The position numbers and the translations under genes are program-made. This document shows positions 25,089-34,130 of a stretch of 64,000 bases of DNA, in pieces. The DNA lies in the NCBI GenBank assembly GCA_029561345.1, contig JAKQJC010000041.1, positions 1-64,000 of the forward strand. Reading direction: 5' to 3'. The stretch is from Chloroflexota bacterium. Lineage in GTDB: Bacteria; Chloroflexota; Anaerolineae; Anaerolineales; Anaerolineaceae. The notes beneath the pieces are model-generated. The model did not search any database. It was given only the letters and a program-made list of their open reading frames with translations, and was not told where the DNA came from. Numbering within the stretch: the first letter of the stretch is position 1; each line of letters begins with the position of its first letter.

Positions 25089-25883
25089 TTAGATATACAG
25101 GTCGCGTTTGTTGTAAATCCAGTAGGAGCCGGCCAGGCAGACAAGAATAATGACGGCCGTGAGAAGCAGGAAGCCGCCATCCAGGCTGTTCTTGCGGAAA
25201 AGCTCGCCCGCATCATAATACTTGAACGGCGTGAAGTATTTGAGAAAATCCAGGTTTTCCTGCATGCTGGAGATAATCGACATGAAGTACGTCACCAGGA
25301 TGATGCCCACCGCCGTTGAACCGGCCAGCTTGTATTGTTTCATGGCGCAGCCCAGCAGCAAACCCAGGGCCAGAAAAATCAGTTCAAGCAGGAACATCGA
25401 CAGCATTTCCAGAGTCAGAAAATCATAGAAAGTTTTGCCCGGGTTGTAGGATTGCACCGCCACCAGCGAGACCCCCCAGGTGATGAGCACAAAAGCAACG
25501 CAGTTTACCAGGGCCGCCAGCGCCTTGGCTGTGATCACCCGGCTGCGCGATACCGGCAGCACCAGCGAAAATTCAACCGTTTTATCGCGCTCCTCCTTGG
25601 AAATCATATCGCTGCCCCACATGGCCGCAGCAATGGCTGCCATCAAGGCAAAGTAAATAAACATGATGCCGTAGAAACCTTCCACCGTGGTCAGGTTAAA
25701 GGCATGCATGTTCAAAGCCTTGAGCAGCGGCTGGGGCATCGAATCGAGCATTTTGGCCGTTTCGGGGTCGCTGGCAAAAGCTGAAAACTTGGTCACGGCC
25801 ATGAAAATCAGCAGGATGACGATCACGCTCCAGATGATCAGCGATTTGAAGTTGGCCTTTAATTCACGAAGAAAGATATTCAT
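25089..25883 (-). CDS. ABC-2-type transporter permease
   Basis: A 264-residue membrane protein with six segments (SLIIWSVIVILLIFMAVT, FYGIMFIYFALMAAIAAAM, LAALVNCVAFVLITWGVSLV, MLSMFLLELIFLALGLLLG, STAVGIILVTYFMSIISSM and FLLLTAVIILVCLAGSYWIY). The ISKEERDKTVEFSLVLPVSR segment and the ending IYNKRDLYI are typical of ABC-2 permeases such as YhaP-like or EcsB-like exporters. The ATG at 25883 follows AAAGGAGGCCGTG. It is the last gene of a three-gene operon with another permease and an ATPase; the two permeases probably form a heterodimer. Confidence 0.85.
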   Translation of the reverse strand: MNIFLRELKANFKSLIIWSVIVILLIFMAVTKFSAFASDPETAKMLDSMPQPLLKALNMHAFNLTTVEGFYGIMFIYFALMAAIAAAMWGSDMISKEERDKTVEFSLVLPVSRSRVITAKALAALVNCVAFVLITWGVSLVAVQSYNPGKTFYDFLTLEMLSMFLLELIFLALGLLLGCAMKQYKLAGSTAVGIILVTYFMSIISSMQENLDFLKYFTPFKYYDAGELFRKNSLDGGFLLLTAVIILVCLAGSYWIYNKRDLYI

Positions 25884-25895
25884 CACGGCCTCCTT

Positions 25896-26705
25896 TTATG
25901 ACACCGCCGGAATATCCCGGCGGATGTAGCGCCAGTAGCTCACCCCCAGGGCGGCCAGAGTGATGCCCAAATTTAACAACACCAGCGGCAGATCATAGGC
26001 GTTGTGTTCGATAATATACGCGGGATCAAAATGCTTGAAAGGGGTGATCAATTCCAACGCCACCTGACCGAAAATACCGCTGAAGGCGCTCATCACATAA
26101 CAGCCAAAGCCCAATCCCAAGGAATAAGGCGTCACGCTGCGCACCCGTTTGACCAGCAGAGAAATGCACAGCCCCACGCTCATAAAAAAGAGCTGGAAAA
26201 GCGTGACGCTGAATAACAGCATCACCAGTGTGCCCAGATCATATTCCCGTTCGCCGCGGAAAAGCGCTATGGACACAAACGTGACCAGCCACACCACACC
26301 CGCCGTGACCGTCAGGCTGGCAAAGGCCGCCAGCAGTTTGCTGGTCATCACCTGGCTGCGGCTGACTGGCTTGCTCAGCAGGAAGTCGGCGGTCAGTTCG
26401 CTCTCTTCAATGGAGACCAACCCAAAACCGTAATTGCCAGCCTGAATGGCCACGCAAAGCTGCACAAACAAAAACAGAAAACTGAAAAAGCCCAGCACCG
26501 TTGAAAGGTCCATCCTGTCGAGGCCAAAGGCAATCCGCAGTTCCTTGGGATAACGCGACAGAAATTCATTCATCAGGGCTGCCTGGTCGGCAAAGACAGG
26601 GAAAAGCGCGAAGAAAAATGCGATCAGCAGGGTCAACGAAAACGACCAGATGGCCACCGATTTCAGGCGGGTGAGAAATTCATGTCTGAAAATGTGCTTG
26701 TTCAT
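25896..26705 (-). CDS. ABC-2-type transporter permease
   Basis: A 269-residue membrane protein, paralogous to the preceding permease. Six segments are seen, including VAIWSFSLTLLIAFFFAL, VLGFFSFLFLFVQLCVAIQ, LAAFASLTVTAGVVWLVTF, VMLLFSVTLFQLFFMSVGLC and VLLNLGITLAALGVSYWRY. The conserved SIEESELTADFLLSKPVSRSQ parallels KEERDKTVEFSLVLPVSRS in the partner. It ends 12 bp upstream of the second permease and starts 9 bp after the ATPase stop, so all three are one operon. The substrate is unknown. Confidence 0.85.
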   Translation of the reverse strand: MNKHIFRHEFLTRLKSVAIWSFSLTLLIAFFFALFPVFADQAALMNEFLSRYPKELRIAFGLDRMDLSTVLGFFSFLFLFVQLCVAIQAGNYGFGLVSIEESELTADFLLSKPVSRSQVMTSKLLAAFASLTVTAGVVWLVTFVSIALFRGEREYDLGTLVMLLFSVTLFQLFFMSVGLCISLLVKRVRSVTPYSLGLGFGCYVMSAFSGIFGQVALELITPFKHFDPAYIIEHNAYDLPLVLLNLGITLAALGVSYWRYIRRDIPAVS

Positions 26706-26714
26706 GGCCGCTGC

Positions 26715-27587
26715 CTATTCGTAGTAGTGCATGAAAATTTCTTCCAGGGTCGGCTCTTCAATGGTCACATCGGTCACCTGGATCCCGCTGATTTTTTGCA
26801 GCACCGCATTGATATCGCCCTTGAAGAAGAAATGCAGCGTGCCGTCATCCACGGTCAGGTTGCTGATCCCCGGCAGGTCAAATGCGGCCGCATCAAGCCC
26901 TTCGGCTGTCACCCGCACTTTTTTGTAGTTGTTTTTCTGCAGAGTGCGGATATCAGAAATTTCGGCTATCTTGCCTTCACGAATGATGCCCACCCGATTG
27001 CACAGGCGCTGCACCTCACCAAGAATGTGTGAAGAGAAAAAGACGGTCACGCCGCGCTTGTTTTCAAGGCGGATCAGGTCAAAAAATTTATGCTGCATCA
27101 ACGGATCCAGGCCGGCGGTGGGTTCATCCAGAAACAGCAGCCTGGGGCTGTGCAGCAGTCCCTGAACAATGCCCACTTTTTTCTTGTTGCCGTAAGAAAG
27201 ATCGCTGATGCGGCGGTTCATTTCCAGTTCCATGATCTCAGATAATTCCTTCATGCGCTGGGTACAGTCGCAGTCATAGAAGCTGGCCGAATATTTGAGC
27301 AGGTCAATGACCTTCATGCCCTCGTAATAGTACACTTCTGAAGGCAGGTAACCGATATCCTTGCGGATTTCCGGACCATGGGCCGTCACATCCTTGCCGA
27401 AAACCCGCGCGCTGCCGCTGGTCGGGTGAATCAACGACAGCAGCAGGCGAATGGTGGTGGATTTTCCGGCGCCGTTCGGGCCAATAAAACCAAAAATTTC
27501 GCCCTCTTCCACATTGAGCGAAACATCAATGATGCCCCGGGATTTTCCGTAATACTTGGTCAGGTTTGAAATTTCGATAATGCTCAT
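26715..27587 (-). CDS. ABC transporter ATP-binding protein
   Basis: A 290-residue ATPase that starts at ATG 27587 (GGAGGCGTTATCC before it). Walker A is FIGPNGAGKSTTIRLLL, the Q-loop region DIGYLPSEVYYYEGM, signature SYGNKKKVGIVQ, Walker B RLLFLDEPTAGLDP and switch His in FFSSHILGEVQRL. LSYGNKKKV replaces LSGGQ, typical of the bacitracin/YhaQ-like exporters. A C-terminal accessory domain of about 85 residues follows. It is the first gene of the ATPase-permease-permease operon, with a strong promoter upstream. The adjacent two-component system may control it, as with antibiotic-sensing Bce/Ecs-like systems. Confidence 0.93.
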   Translation of the reverse strand: MSIIEISNLTKYYGKSRGIIDVSLNVEEGEIFGFIGPNGAGKSTTIRLLLSLIHPTSGSARVFGKDVTAHGPEIRKDIGYLPSEVYYYEGMKVIDLLKYSASFYDCDCTQRMKELSEIMELEMNRRISDLSYGNKKKVGIVQGLLHSPRLLFLDEPTAGLDPLMQHKFFDLIRLENKRGVTVFFSSHILGEVQRLCNRVGIIREGKIAEISDIRTLQKNNYKKVRVTAEGLDAAAFDLPGISNLTVDDGTLHFFFKGDINAVLQKISGIQVTDVTIEEPTLEEIFMHYYE

Positions 27588-27712
27588 GGATAACGCCTCC
27601 ATAAAACCATATTGGTCCCTGTAGATACAGGGTGAATTCCAACCGGCCGACCTTCTTGGCATGGCTTTTTCAGGGTGCTGCCGCAAAGGGCATGTTCCCG
27701 ATCCATTTCATA

Positions 27713-27735
27713 TCAGCCAGATGGCCGCTGGCTGA
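27713..27735. promoter_or_regulatory. Inverted repeat in the leader of the ABC operon
   Basis: TCAGCCAG and CTGGCTGA (7-bp spacer) lie about 25 bp downstream of the -10 box. It could be a binding site for the response regulator at 29382-30089 or a leader hairpin. Confidence 0.4.
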
Positions 27736-27759
27736 TGATGATCGCCATGACATGTTTTG

Positions 27760-27788
27760 AATGTAGTCTCAATCTGATCCCATGTCAA
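27760..27788 (-). promoter_or_regulatory. Strong promoter of the ABC operon
   Basis: On the minus strand TTGACA (27788-27783) and TACATT (27765-27760) are 17 bp apart. The expected leader before the ATPase start at 27587 is about 165 nt. Confidence 0.7.
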
Positions 27789-27816
27789 GCGATTTCCCCC
27801 TTGTCAGCCTTGTTTT

Positions 27817-29385
27817 TCATTCGTTCAACGGCAGAGTCAAGCTGAAACAGCTCCCCCGCCCAGGAATGCTTTCCACCGCCACCTGCCCGCCCATGGCCTC
27901 CACTAGTTCTTTCACCAGCGCCAACCCCAGACCGGCATTCTCTGTTCCAGCGTTTTCCCCCCGGTAAAAGCGCTCCCAGATATGTGGTAAATCTTCAGGA
28001 GAAATTCCTTCTCCAGTGTCACGCACCTCAATGCGCATCAATCCGTTCTCCACTGCTGCCAGCACAACCACCAGTCCGCCAGGGGGCGTGTAACGGACCG
28101 CATTGCGCAGCAAATTCACCACCACCTGCTGCAGGCGTCGGGAATCAGCCAGCACGGTCGGCAGGTTTTCAGGCAGTTCAGCCGTCACCGTCACCCGCCC
28201 TGTCTGCCAGGCCAGAGGGGCCAGGGCATTCACCGCCTGCGTCACCAATGGTCCAACGGCCACGGCCGCGAGAGTCAAAGGAAGCTGCCCCACATCTGCC
28301 CTCGAAAGCACAAAAAGGTCATCCATCAATCCGGAAAGGCGCTGGATTTCCCCCTCCATCACGGCCAGCTTCTGGCGCGTTTCTGAAGGAGGAAGGGTTT
28401 CCCACTGGTCGAGCGCTGTTTCAATGGACGCCCGCAGGGTGGCCACCGGGGTGCGCAGTTCGTGGGATACATTGGCCACCAGGTCGCGCCGCGACTGCAG
28501 CACCTCCGCCACCGTATCGCGTTCTCTTTTCAAATCGGCCAGCGCCTGAGACAGCTTTTCAGCCATGGCATTAAAATCGGCCTGCAAATGGGCCACTTCA
28601 TCTTCTCCTTCGACGGGCGCCCGGGCTGAATAATCTCCCGCGCGCAGGGCCGCGGCAGCGCCGGCCAGTGTTTCCAGGCGGCGCGTTGTCCGGCGGGCCA
28701 CAAAATACGAAAGCACCGCCAGCGGCGGCAGCATCACCGCCAGGGAAATGCCGGTAATCAGGGTCACCAGCATCAAAGCCGGAAAAAGAGTCACCAGCAG
28801 GCCAGTGACAAAGGCAGCCACAGGGTTGCTGGTTTGCGTCCAGATATCGTATGCAGTCCGGGAATACGGCGTGATAAAGAAGAAAATCAGCGCGGCCAGA
28901 AAATCAAAAAACACCACCACGGTCAGCTGGGCGTGGGTCAGCGACCACAACAGGCGCTGCCGCCGCAGCACATTCCAGCGCTGCCAGAGGCGCACCCCGC
29001 CGCGCGTGAGCACATAACCCGCTCCGGTGCAAATCAGCAGGGCGTCACAAGCTGCGCGGTCCCAGTTATTCAGCCGCCAGATAACATTCCACCCCAGGGC
29101 ATCTCCGGCTGCCGTCAGAGCGGCCACCATCATCAGGCTCAAGCCCAATCCCACGCCCATTTCCCAGGCAAGCTGCCGGCGCCAATCGCCCTGCGGCAGG
29201 CGGATGCGCAGCACCGGCCACATGCCGCAGCAGCCGCACAGGAAGAAGGCAGCCACCTGGAAGACGAAGGGATCCACATACCCTTCCAGCTGTGCTGTGG
29301 CTGCCAGAATGAACAGACCCAGCAGCAGGCTTTCAGCCAGCCCCTGTAAAGGGTGGATACACCATAAAAACGAACGGCGTTTCAC
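27817..29385 (-). CDS. Sensor histidine kinase with HAMP domain
   Basis: A 522-residue kinase that starts with GTG at 29385, overlapping the response-regulator stop (GTGA). The N-terminal half contains about six hydrophobic segments (GLAESLLLGLFILAATAQL, VFQVAAFFLCGCCGMWPVL and others), unusually many compared with a two-helix sensor, suggesting an intramembrane-sensing kinase. HAMP follows at LAVLSYFVARRTTRRLETLAG. The His box is NVSHELRTPVATLRAS, the N-box VVNLLRNAVRYTP, G1 DTGEGI and G2 GLGLALVKELVEAM. The ABC operon 230 bp downstream is a plausible target. Its small extracellular loops fit sensing of membrane stress or a lipid-active peptide. Confidence 0.92.
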   Translation of the reverse strand: MKRRSFLWCIHPLQGLAESLLLGLFILAATAQLEGYVDPFVFQVAAFFLCGCCGMWPVLRIRLPQGDWRRQLAWEMGVGLGLSLMMVAALTAAGDALGWNVIWRLNNWDRAACDALLICTGAGYVLTRGGVRLWQRWNVLRRQRLLWSLTHAQLTVVVFFDFLAALIFFFITPYSRTAYDIWTQTSNPVAAFVTGLLVTLFPALMLVTLITGISLAVMLPPLAVLSYFVARRTTRRLETLAGAAAALRAGDYSARAPVEGEDEVAHLQADFNAMAEKLSQALADLKRERDTVAEVLQSRRDLVANVSHELRTPVATLRASIETALDQWETLPPSETRQKLAVMEGEIQRLSGLMDDLFVLSRADVGQLPLTLAAVAVGPLVTQAVNALAPLAWQTGRVTVTAELPENLPTVLADSRRLQQVVVNLLRNAVRYTPPGGLVVVLAAVENGLMRIEVRDTGEGISPEDLPHIWERFYRGENAGTENAGLGLALVKELVEAMGGQVAVESIPGRGSCFSLTLPLNE

Positions 29386-30089
29386 TTCCGGTCATCCGGG
29401 GGATTAAAACGGTAACCGATTCCCCACACGGTTTCAATGGCTTCACCCAGGGCTTCCAGCTTTTTCCGCAGGCGCAAAATGGCGTTATCCACAGAGCGGT
29501 CGCCAGGGATATAATTTTCACCCCAGATGGTTTCCAGCAAATAATTGCGGCTGAAGGCGCGGCCCGGGTTGCGCACAAAGAGGCTCAACAGGTCAAACTC
29601 AGTGCGGGTCAGCTCCAGCGGCGCCCCTGCCAATTCAGCACAAAAGGTTTCCGGGTCCAGTTTTAACAGGCCGCAGGTCAATAATCCAGCCTTAGCCGTC
29701 CGGTCTGCGGTCAGCACCGCCCGGAGCTGTTCCATGCGGCGCAGCAGAGCGCGCACCCGCGCCACCAGCTCGCGCATGCCAAACGGCTTGGCCAGGTAGT
29801 CATCCGCGCCCACCTCCAGGCCAATCACCCGGTCGGCTTCCTCTTTGCGGGCCGTCAGCATCAGCACCGGCACAGCCGAAGCCTGGCGAATGCGCCGCAG
29901 CACTTCCAGCCCGTCCATTTTGGGAAGCATCCAATCCAGAATCACCAGATCAGGCGCCGCTTCCTGAAAAAGTTTCAGGGCGCTTTCGCCGTCTGGCGCC
30001 AGGCGCACCTCATAACCATTGGCTTCAAGCTCACCCCGCACCAGTTCAGCCAGTTCTCGGGCATCTTCAACAAGCAAAATGTTATACAT
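29382..30089 (-). CDS. OmpR-family response regulator
   Basis: A 235-residue regulator: receiver domain (NILLVEDARELAELV, phospho-Asp in PDLVILDWMLPKMDGLEV, Lys in DDYLAKPFGMRELVAR) and a C-terminal winged helix (LELTRTEFDLLSLFV, SRNYLLETIWGENY, RSVDNAILRLRKKLE, ETVWGIGYRFN). It is the first gene of the RR-HK pair and is coupled to the kinase by a 4-bp overlap. DNA targets are unknown. The inverted repeat at 27713-27735 and the ABC promoter are nearby candidates. Confidence 0.93.
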   Translation of the reverse strand: MYNILLVEDARELAELVRGELEANGYEVRLAPDGESALKLFQEAAPDLVILDWMLPKMDGLEVLRRIRQASAVPVLMLTARKEEADRVIGLEVGADDYLAKPFGMRELVARVRALLRRMEQLRAVLTADRTAKAGLLTCGLLKLDPETFCAELAGAPLELTRTEFDLLSLFVRNPGRAFSRNYLLETIWGENYIPGDRSVDNAILRLRKKLEALGEAIETVWGIGYRFNPPDDRK

Positions 30090-30131
30090 AGAAACAAGTG
30101 TATCACAACCAGAATCAGCAGCCGGCCTGGC

Positions 30132-30752
30132 TCATGCCGCGTTTTTGTCCGCTTCCAGCGGGCCAATCCAGGTTTCCGAAAAAGCCATAAAAGCGCTGCT
30201 GGCCGGCGGGGAGCCGCTTTCGGATGTCACCGTTTGCACGGTCCCCCCCACTGCAAGCCCATTGAGGCGCAGCCCTCCTGCCCCCACCGGGCAGATCACG
30301 GTGGTCAAATCATAAGCCGCCTCGCCCGCCGGGAAACCTGGCCAGTTCACCTGCTTGCGATCCAGAATTTGCTCCCATTCCACCTCAACCAGGGAGTCCA
30401 ATGCCTGGGCCACAGCCCGGTAATGCTCGCCGTTGAACGTTTGCCGGCATTCCGCCTCCACAATGGGCAGATCCAGCAAGGCCATGCCCCTGAATTCCTG
30501 AAAATGCTGCGTCAGCCTTTCCACCAATGCGCGCGCCAGGGGCTGGTTATCGGTGAAAATGGCCCCCTGCCCCAGCTCCGGCGCAGCCGCACCGGGCTCC
30601 AGCCACAGCACCAGCGCATGCCCCAGCCCCCAGGGGCTCAATTCCACATTCCAGTAGCTGACCACGGCGGTGGTGCGGTCCGTCTCCGGATCCACCAGGG
30701 TCAGGCAGGGATTTTCGCCGCTCACAAAAACCGGACGCCGGATTTCAATCAT
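30132..30752 (-). CDS. Conserved hypothetical soluble protein
   Basis: A 206-residue protein I do not recognise. The start ATG at 30752 follows AAGGAGTCAGCGCC, and a promoter-like TTGCAG and TGCTAT 17 bp apart lie just upstream on the minus strand. It is mixed alpha/beta with many acidic residues. Features seen are NPCLTLVDPETDRTTAVVSY, VLWLEPGAAAPELGQGAIFT, LDLPIVEAECRQTFNGEHYR and WEQILDRKQVNWPGFPAGEA. No catalytic motif, signal peptide or membrane helix is evident. It is a single gene; the response regulator 43 bp downstream on the same strand starts separately. Confidence 0.6.
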   Translation of the reverse strand: MIEIRRPVFVSGENPCLTLVDPETDRTTAVVSYWNVELSPWGLGHALVLWLEPGAAAPELGQGAIFTDNQPLARALVERLTQHFQEFRGMALLDLPIVEAECRQTFNGEHYRAVAQALDSLVEVEWEQILDRKQVNWPGFPAGEAAYDLTTVICPVGAGGLRLNGLAVGGTVQTVTSESGSPPASSAFMAFSETWIGPLEADKNAA

Positions 30753-30890
30753 GGCGCTGACTCCTTGTATAGCATACAATATGCATCACTTCTGCAAGGG
30801 TTATTATAGCGCAAGGAATCGATCTTTCCAATTACTGCCCTTATCCTGGAGTCAACCGGTTCAACCTTTTTTTGCGATGGGCCGTTCTGC

Positions 30891-30989
30891 TTATTTCAGC
30901 AAGGCAGCAACCTCGTCCAGGCCTTTTTCTTCGGCGATTTGCAAGGGGGTTTTACCGGCCGCATTCTTTAGATTATAGCGTTCAGGCAT
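30891..30989 (-). pseudogene. Ankyrin-repeat remnant (C-terminal end)
   Basis: Thirty-two codons encode NAAGKTPLQIAEEKGLDEV and the end AALLK, the classic last ankyrin repeat (GxTPLxxAxxxGxxxxxxLL). An in-frame stop lies about 33 bases before the ATG at 30989, and imperfect direct repeats (CCCTGCTCC...AGGGT, at about 31000-31035) fill the space where the rest of the gene should be. It is a remnant of a larger ankyrin protein or an unexpressed scrap. Confidence 0.65.
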
Positions 30990-31054
30990 GCCTGAATCAC
31001 CCTGCTCCGGAAGGGTTTACCCTGCTCCTGGAGGGTGGAAATCTACCCAAACAA

Positions 31055-33013
31055 CTACTTCAGAAGGGTTAGAGCATCCACCACTGGCAAAAACACCTGC
31101 TCGTGTAATGCAGCGTAGTCTTCTGGTGGCACATATAATCCGACATAATAAACAGCCGTGCCCATTTTCGCCATTGCCACATCTGCCCTGATGCTTCCCA
31201 GGCCGGCAATTGCGCCAGGAAAGGTGTAAAGCTCCCAGGTAAAGGCGGCTGTTTCTCGCGTTCCAATGCTTTCGGGAAAACGGTCAATACCCAGTCCGGG
31301 CAGCCAGGAGGCCATCTGCTGCTCCAATGGGATATCAGGGAGACGCGAGACTTCCAGCAAGGCCGATTTCCCTTTTCCATCCATATAGAGATACAGGCCA
31401 GCCTGAACCCGGCCCCAGCCCGCCGGCAGCAAGCCCTGAATGCCATTGTCTGGATCTGCAAATGGTTGAAGCTGAATGGTTGATGTTGGAATGACAAATT
31501 TCAGTTCCATGCCGGCAATACAGGAAGAATCCACCGCCTGGTCGGGCTTATCCAAAAAAGCCAGCGCCATCTCCGTTGGGCATCGATGTTTCATGAAAGC
31601 GCCATGTCCCAACCCTGGAAACTGGTAAACCTGGCTGTTGGGCAGGCCTGTAGAAATGATCTGCGCATTGGCCAGCGGGGTCACCGGATCAAATTCGCCG
31701 GAAAAAATCAGCGTGGGCACCTCACTGTGAATCAGGGCTGAAGCCTCTTCCGGCAAATCTGCATACGGCCATATTTTGCATATATCCTGAATATCCATTG
31801 ATCTCTGGATAACCCTCACCACCTGCGGATCAACACCATCCATCTTTGCCTGCGCTGCAGGCCATTCAGCTTCATCAGCACAGCGGGTGGAAAAGGTCAT
31901 CCCGTTTAAAGGCGTGGAAATGAGAAAGGATACCCCCAGGCTGGTGAAAAAAGCCTCGTCCCCTTCTTTGTCTGTGAGTGCATCCAACCAGGCCGGAAGC
32001 ATGGGAATGGTGCCATATAACAAATGCTGGTAGGCCATCCAGATTAATGTATCACCATTGACAGTGACATCAACAGCAGGCGAATCAAAATGAATGGAGC
32101 GCGGCTGCGCATTGAGCGAAGCCACCAGGCCGGTGAAATGGGTTTTCAGCTCCGGGTAGGCGGCTTGGCAGGCCGCGTCTGCCGCGCAGTGATCAAAAAA
32201 GAGATTGAGGGCTTGCTGGGTGTTCTGCGGCGCCTGGGCAGCATAATCCATGCCCAGGGGTACAGGTGCATCCATAATCACGCTGCGCAAACGACCCGGC
32301 GCCATGCGCATTAAATGCTGCGCCAGCAGAGTGGCATAGGATATGCCATAAAAATTAAACCGATCATAACCCAGGTCGCTGACTACCCACAGGATATCGG
32401 CGGCATTTTCCAGGCTGTTATAAGCGGCAAGGCGAACTCCTTGGGATTCCAATTGCTGGCGGCAGGTTTCAGCTGCGTCCAGCCGGTCTGCAGCTTCTTC
32501 GGCCGGGTCTCCGGGCGAAGTCGCCTGCTGCTGAGCCAGGGTGAATAAGGCATCGCACATCAAAAAGGGGTCCGAATAACGCGTGCCGCGCTGTTCAATC
32601 AGGAGCATATCACGCCGGGCGCGCAAATCCGGATCCGCTGTCAGCAAAATGCCGGGCGCCGACACAATGGTTGAAACGCCGGGTCCGCCCGATTCAATCA
32701 CCAAAGGATCTGCTTCCGGCGCACGGGAAGAGCTCTTAATCAGCGCAACCCGCAGCCGGATGGTTTTTCCCTGCGGATGGGCATGTTCTTCAGGGACAGA
32801 CACCCAACCACAAAGCACATCTTCTCCCTCAGTAACGCCTTCAGGCACTGTAAATGGACAGGCTGAAGGCTCAAAGCTGGAAGATGCAGCCGGGAAAGCG
32901 GTTGGCGTCAGCGTTTCAAGGGGCTGAGAAAGCAGGTCTGGTGTAACAGATGGCTGGCCGCAGCTGCTCAGCAAGATTGAGCATAACATCATAAACAGGG
33001 TCCATTTTTTCAT
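31055..33013 (-). CDS. Alpha/beta-hydrolase lipoprotein, tripeptidyl-aminopeptidase-like
   Basis: A 652-residue exported enzyme. The N-terminus KKWTLFMMLCSILLSSCG is a lipoprotein signal (lipobox Cys). The alpha/beta hydrolase core includes ADPLVIESGGPGVST (oxyanion region), the nucleophile in FNFYGISYATLLAQHL (GxSxG), the Asp region LIFSGEFDPVTPLANA and the His in YQFPGLGHGAFMKHRC. This arrangement with TAP-like C-terminal helices resembles Streptomyces tripeptidyl aminopeptidases and proline iminopeptidases. A further C-terminal domain of about 150 residues (from about 500) is unassigned. The second ATG (33013) has better spacing from AAAGGA than the one at 33019. It likely trims peptides outside the membrane. 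Confidence 0.85.
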   Translation of the reverse strand: MKKWTLFMMLCSILLSSCGQPSVTPDLLSQPLETLTPTAFPAASSSFEPSACPFTVPEGVTEGEDVLCGWVSVPEEHAHPQGKTIRLRVALIKSSSRAPEADPLVIESGGPGVSTIVSAPGILLTADPDLRARRDMLLIEQRGTRYSDPFLMCDALFTLAQQQATSPGDPAEEAADRLDAAETCRQQLESQGVRLAAYNSLENAADILWVVSDLGYDRFNFYGISYATLLAQHLMRMAPGRLRSVIMDAPVPLGMDYAAQAPQNTQQALNLFFDHCAADAACQAAYPELKTHFTGLVASLNAQPRSIHFDSPAVDVTVNGDTLIWMAYQHLLYGTIPMLPAWLDALTDKEGDEAFFTSLGVSFLISTPLNGMTFSTRCADEAEWPAAQAKMDGVDPQVVRVIQRSMDIQDICKIWPYADLPEEASALIHSEVPTLIFSGEFDPVTPLANAQIISTGLPNSQVYQFPGLGHGAFMKHRCPTEMALAFLDKPDQAVDSSCIAGMELKFVIPTSTIQLQPFADPDNGIQGLLPAGWGRVQAGLYLYMDGKGKSALLEVSRLPDIPLEQQMASWLPGLGIDRFPESIGTRETAAFTWELYTFPGAIAGLGSIRADVAMAKMGTAVYYVGLYVPPEDYAALHEQVFLPVVDALTLLK

Positions 33014-33155
33014 CGTCATTTCCTTTTTGGGTGGGTCCGGGCAAAAGCCGTGGCTGCCGCCGGCGTACAGCCGGCGGATTTATAGCTGCCATGTTGTCGA
33101 TTATGCTGGAAAGGGCCGCGGTCTTATGCCGGGTTGAGAAGTTCTGTCCGTTGAA

Positions 33156-33584
33156 TTATCCTTCTGCAATATCTTTTTCAAGACGGCGCTTGCCAAAATA
33201 GGCCACCAGGGAATAAAATCCCAGGATCACAGCCACCCCAATGAAGGGATAGAGTACTTCATACCAGCGTTCAGCTGGCGGCCACCCCACAATCAAAAGC
33301 GTAGGGATAAAAATCAACGCCACAGAGATGATATAGATGATGGCCATCTTTTTAAGTGGAATCACCGGCAGAATGCCGCTGAAGTATAATCGGAGCGCCC
33401 AGTAACCCCCTACCGAAAGGCCAAGAATCCAGATAATCTCAGCATAAGCCTCTTCAGGCAGCCCCAGAAAGTAACGCTTATAAACAAGCACGCCAGCCAG
33501 GGCCAACTGGGTGAGCATCAGGCAAAAGAAAGAGACCCATCCATTGATCTGTTCAGTGCGTTCGTCAACATACAAGCGTTTCAT
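33156..33584 (-). CDS. Small membrane protein co-transcribed with an XRE regulator
   Basis: A 142-residue protein with four transmembrane segments (VSFFCLMLTQLALAGVLVY, IIWILGLSVGGYWALRLYF, MAIIYIISVALIFIPTLLIV and LYPFIGVAVILGFYSLVAYFG). The N-terminus MKRLYVDERTEQINGW and the helix pattern match the small DUF2178/DUF6773-like membrane proteins often found next to YozG-type XRE regulators. The function is unknown. The start lies one base after the stop of the regulator, which makes a two-gene operon. Confidence 0.75.
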   Translation of the reverse strand: MKRLYVDERTEQINGWVSFFCLMLTQLALAGVLVYKRYFLGLPEEAYAEIIWILGLSVGGYWALRLYFSGILPVIPLKKMAIIYIISVALIFIPTLLIVGWPPAERWYEVLYPFIGVAVILGFYSLVAYFGKRRLEKDIAEG

Positions 33585-33585
33585 T

Positions 33586-33801
33586 TCACCGTTCTCCTTT
33601 GATCCAAAACAACTCGTCGAGGTTCTTGCCGGTCACCCTAGCCAGCATCAGGCACAATTTCAACGTCGGATTGTATTTGTTGGCCTCAATGAGGCCAATG
33701 GTCTGGCGGGTCACCCCCACCAGGTCTGCGAGCTGCTCCTGGCTTAAGCCTTTCTCCACCCGGGCCAATTCAACCCGATTTTCCATTTCCAGTTCTTCCA
33801 T
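33586..33801 (-). CDS. XRE-family transcription regulator (YozG-like)
   Basis: A 71-residue Cro/CI-type regulator. The start ATG at 33801 follows AAAGGAGTGCCC. It is essentially one helix-turn-helix: NRVELARVEKGLSQEQLADL, VGVTRQTIGLIEANKYNPTL and LCLMLARVTGKNLDELFW. The RQTIxxIExNKYxPSL motif is characteristic of the small XRE regulators encoded with small membrane proteins. Palindromic sites sit about 90 bp upstream, so autoregulation is likely. Confidence 0.9.
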   Translation of the reverse strand: MEELEMENRVELARVEKGLSQEQLADLVGVTRQTIGLIEANKYNPTLKLCLMLARVTGKNLDELFWIKGER

Positions 33802-33891
33802 GGGCACTCCTTTACTAAAGAGTTGTTTTGAAGCTACCTGCAGTGTAACTTGATGTGATCTCATTGTAATATATATATTGCATTAAGTCAA

Positions 33892-33918
33892 GTATATATT
33901 GCATAATGCAATATATAC
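33892..33918. promoter_or_regulatory. Operator: 12-bp perfect inverted repeat with 3-bp centre
   Basis: The arms GTATATATTGCA and TGCAATATATAC flank TAA. A further ATATATTGCAT half-site lies at about 33872-33884. It lies in the upstream region of the XRE operon and is A+T-rich, so it may also be the melting region of the promoter. Confidence 0.7.
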
Positions 33919-34130
33919 ACAACACATCTGAAACAAACTCTTTTCCAATCCTTGCTTGAACCAAACCAGCAGGTCCCAGGAAAGCGTTATAATAAGCCTC
34001 CTTGATCCTTATTGGTATTGGCTGGCGTTCGAAGCTGGCAGCTTTTGACAGCACAAAACGGATAGAATGAACCCGTATCCGGGCCTATAATGGCAGCCAA
34101 TGGACATTGTCAGAAGAACAGGAACATGAA

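Noticed and set aside
33815..34054. Minus-strand 79-residue ORF over the XRE operator
   Set aside because: It runs through the palindromic control region and has no ribosome site or family signal.
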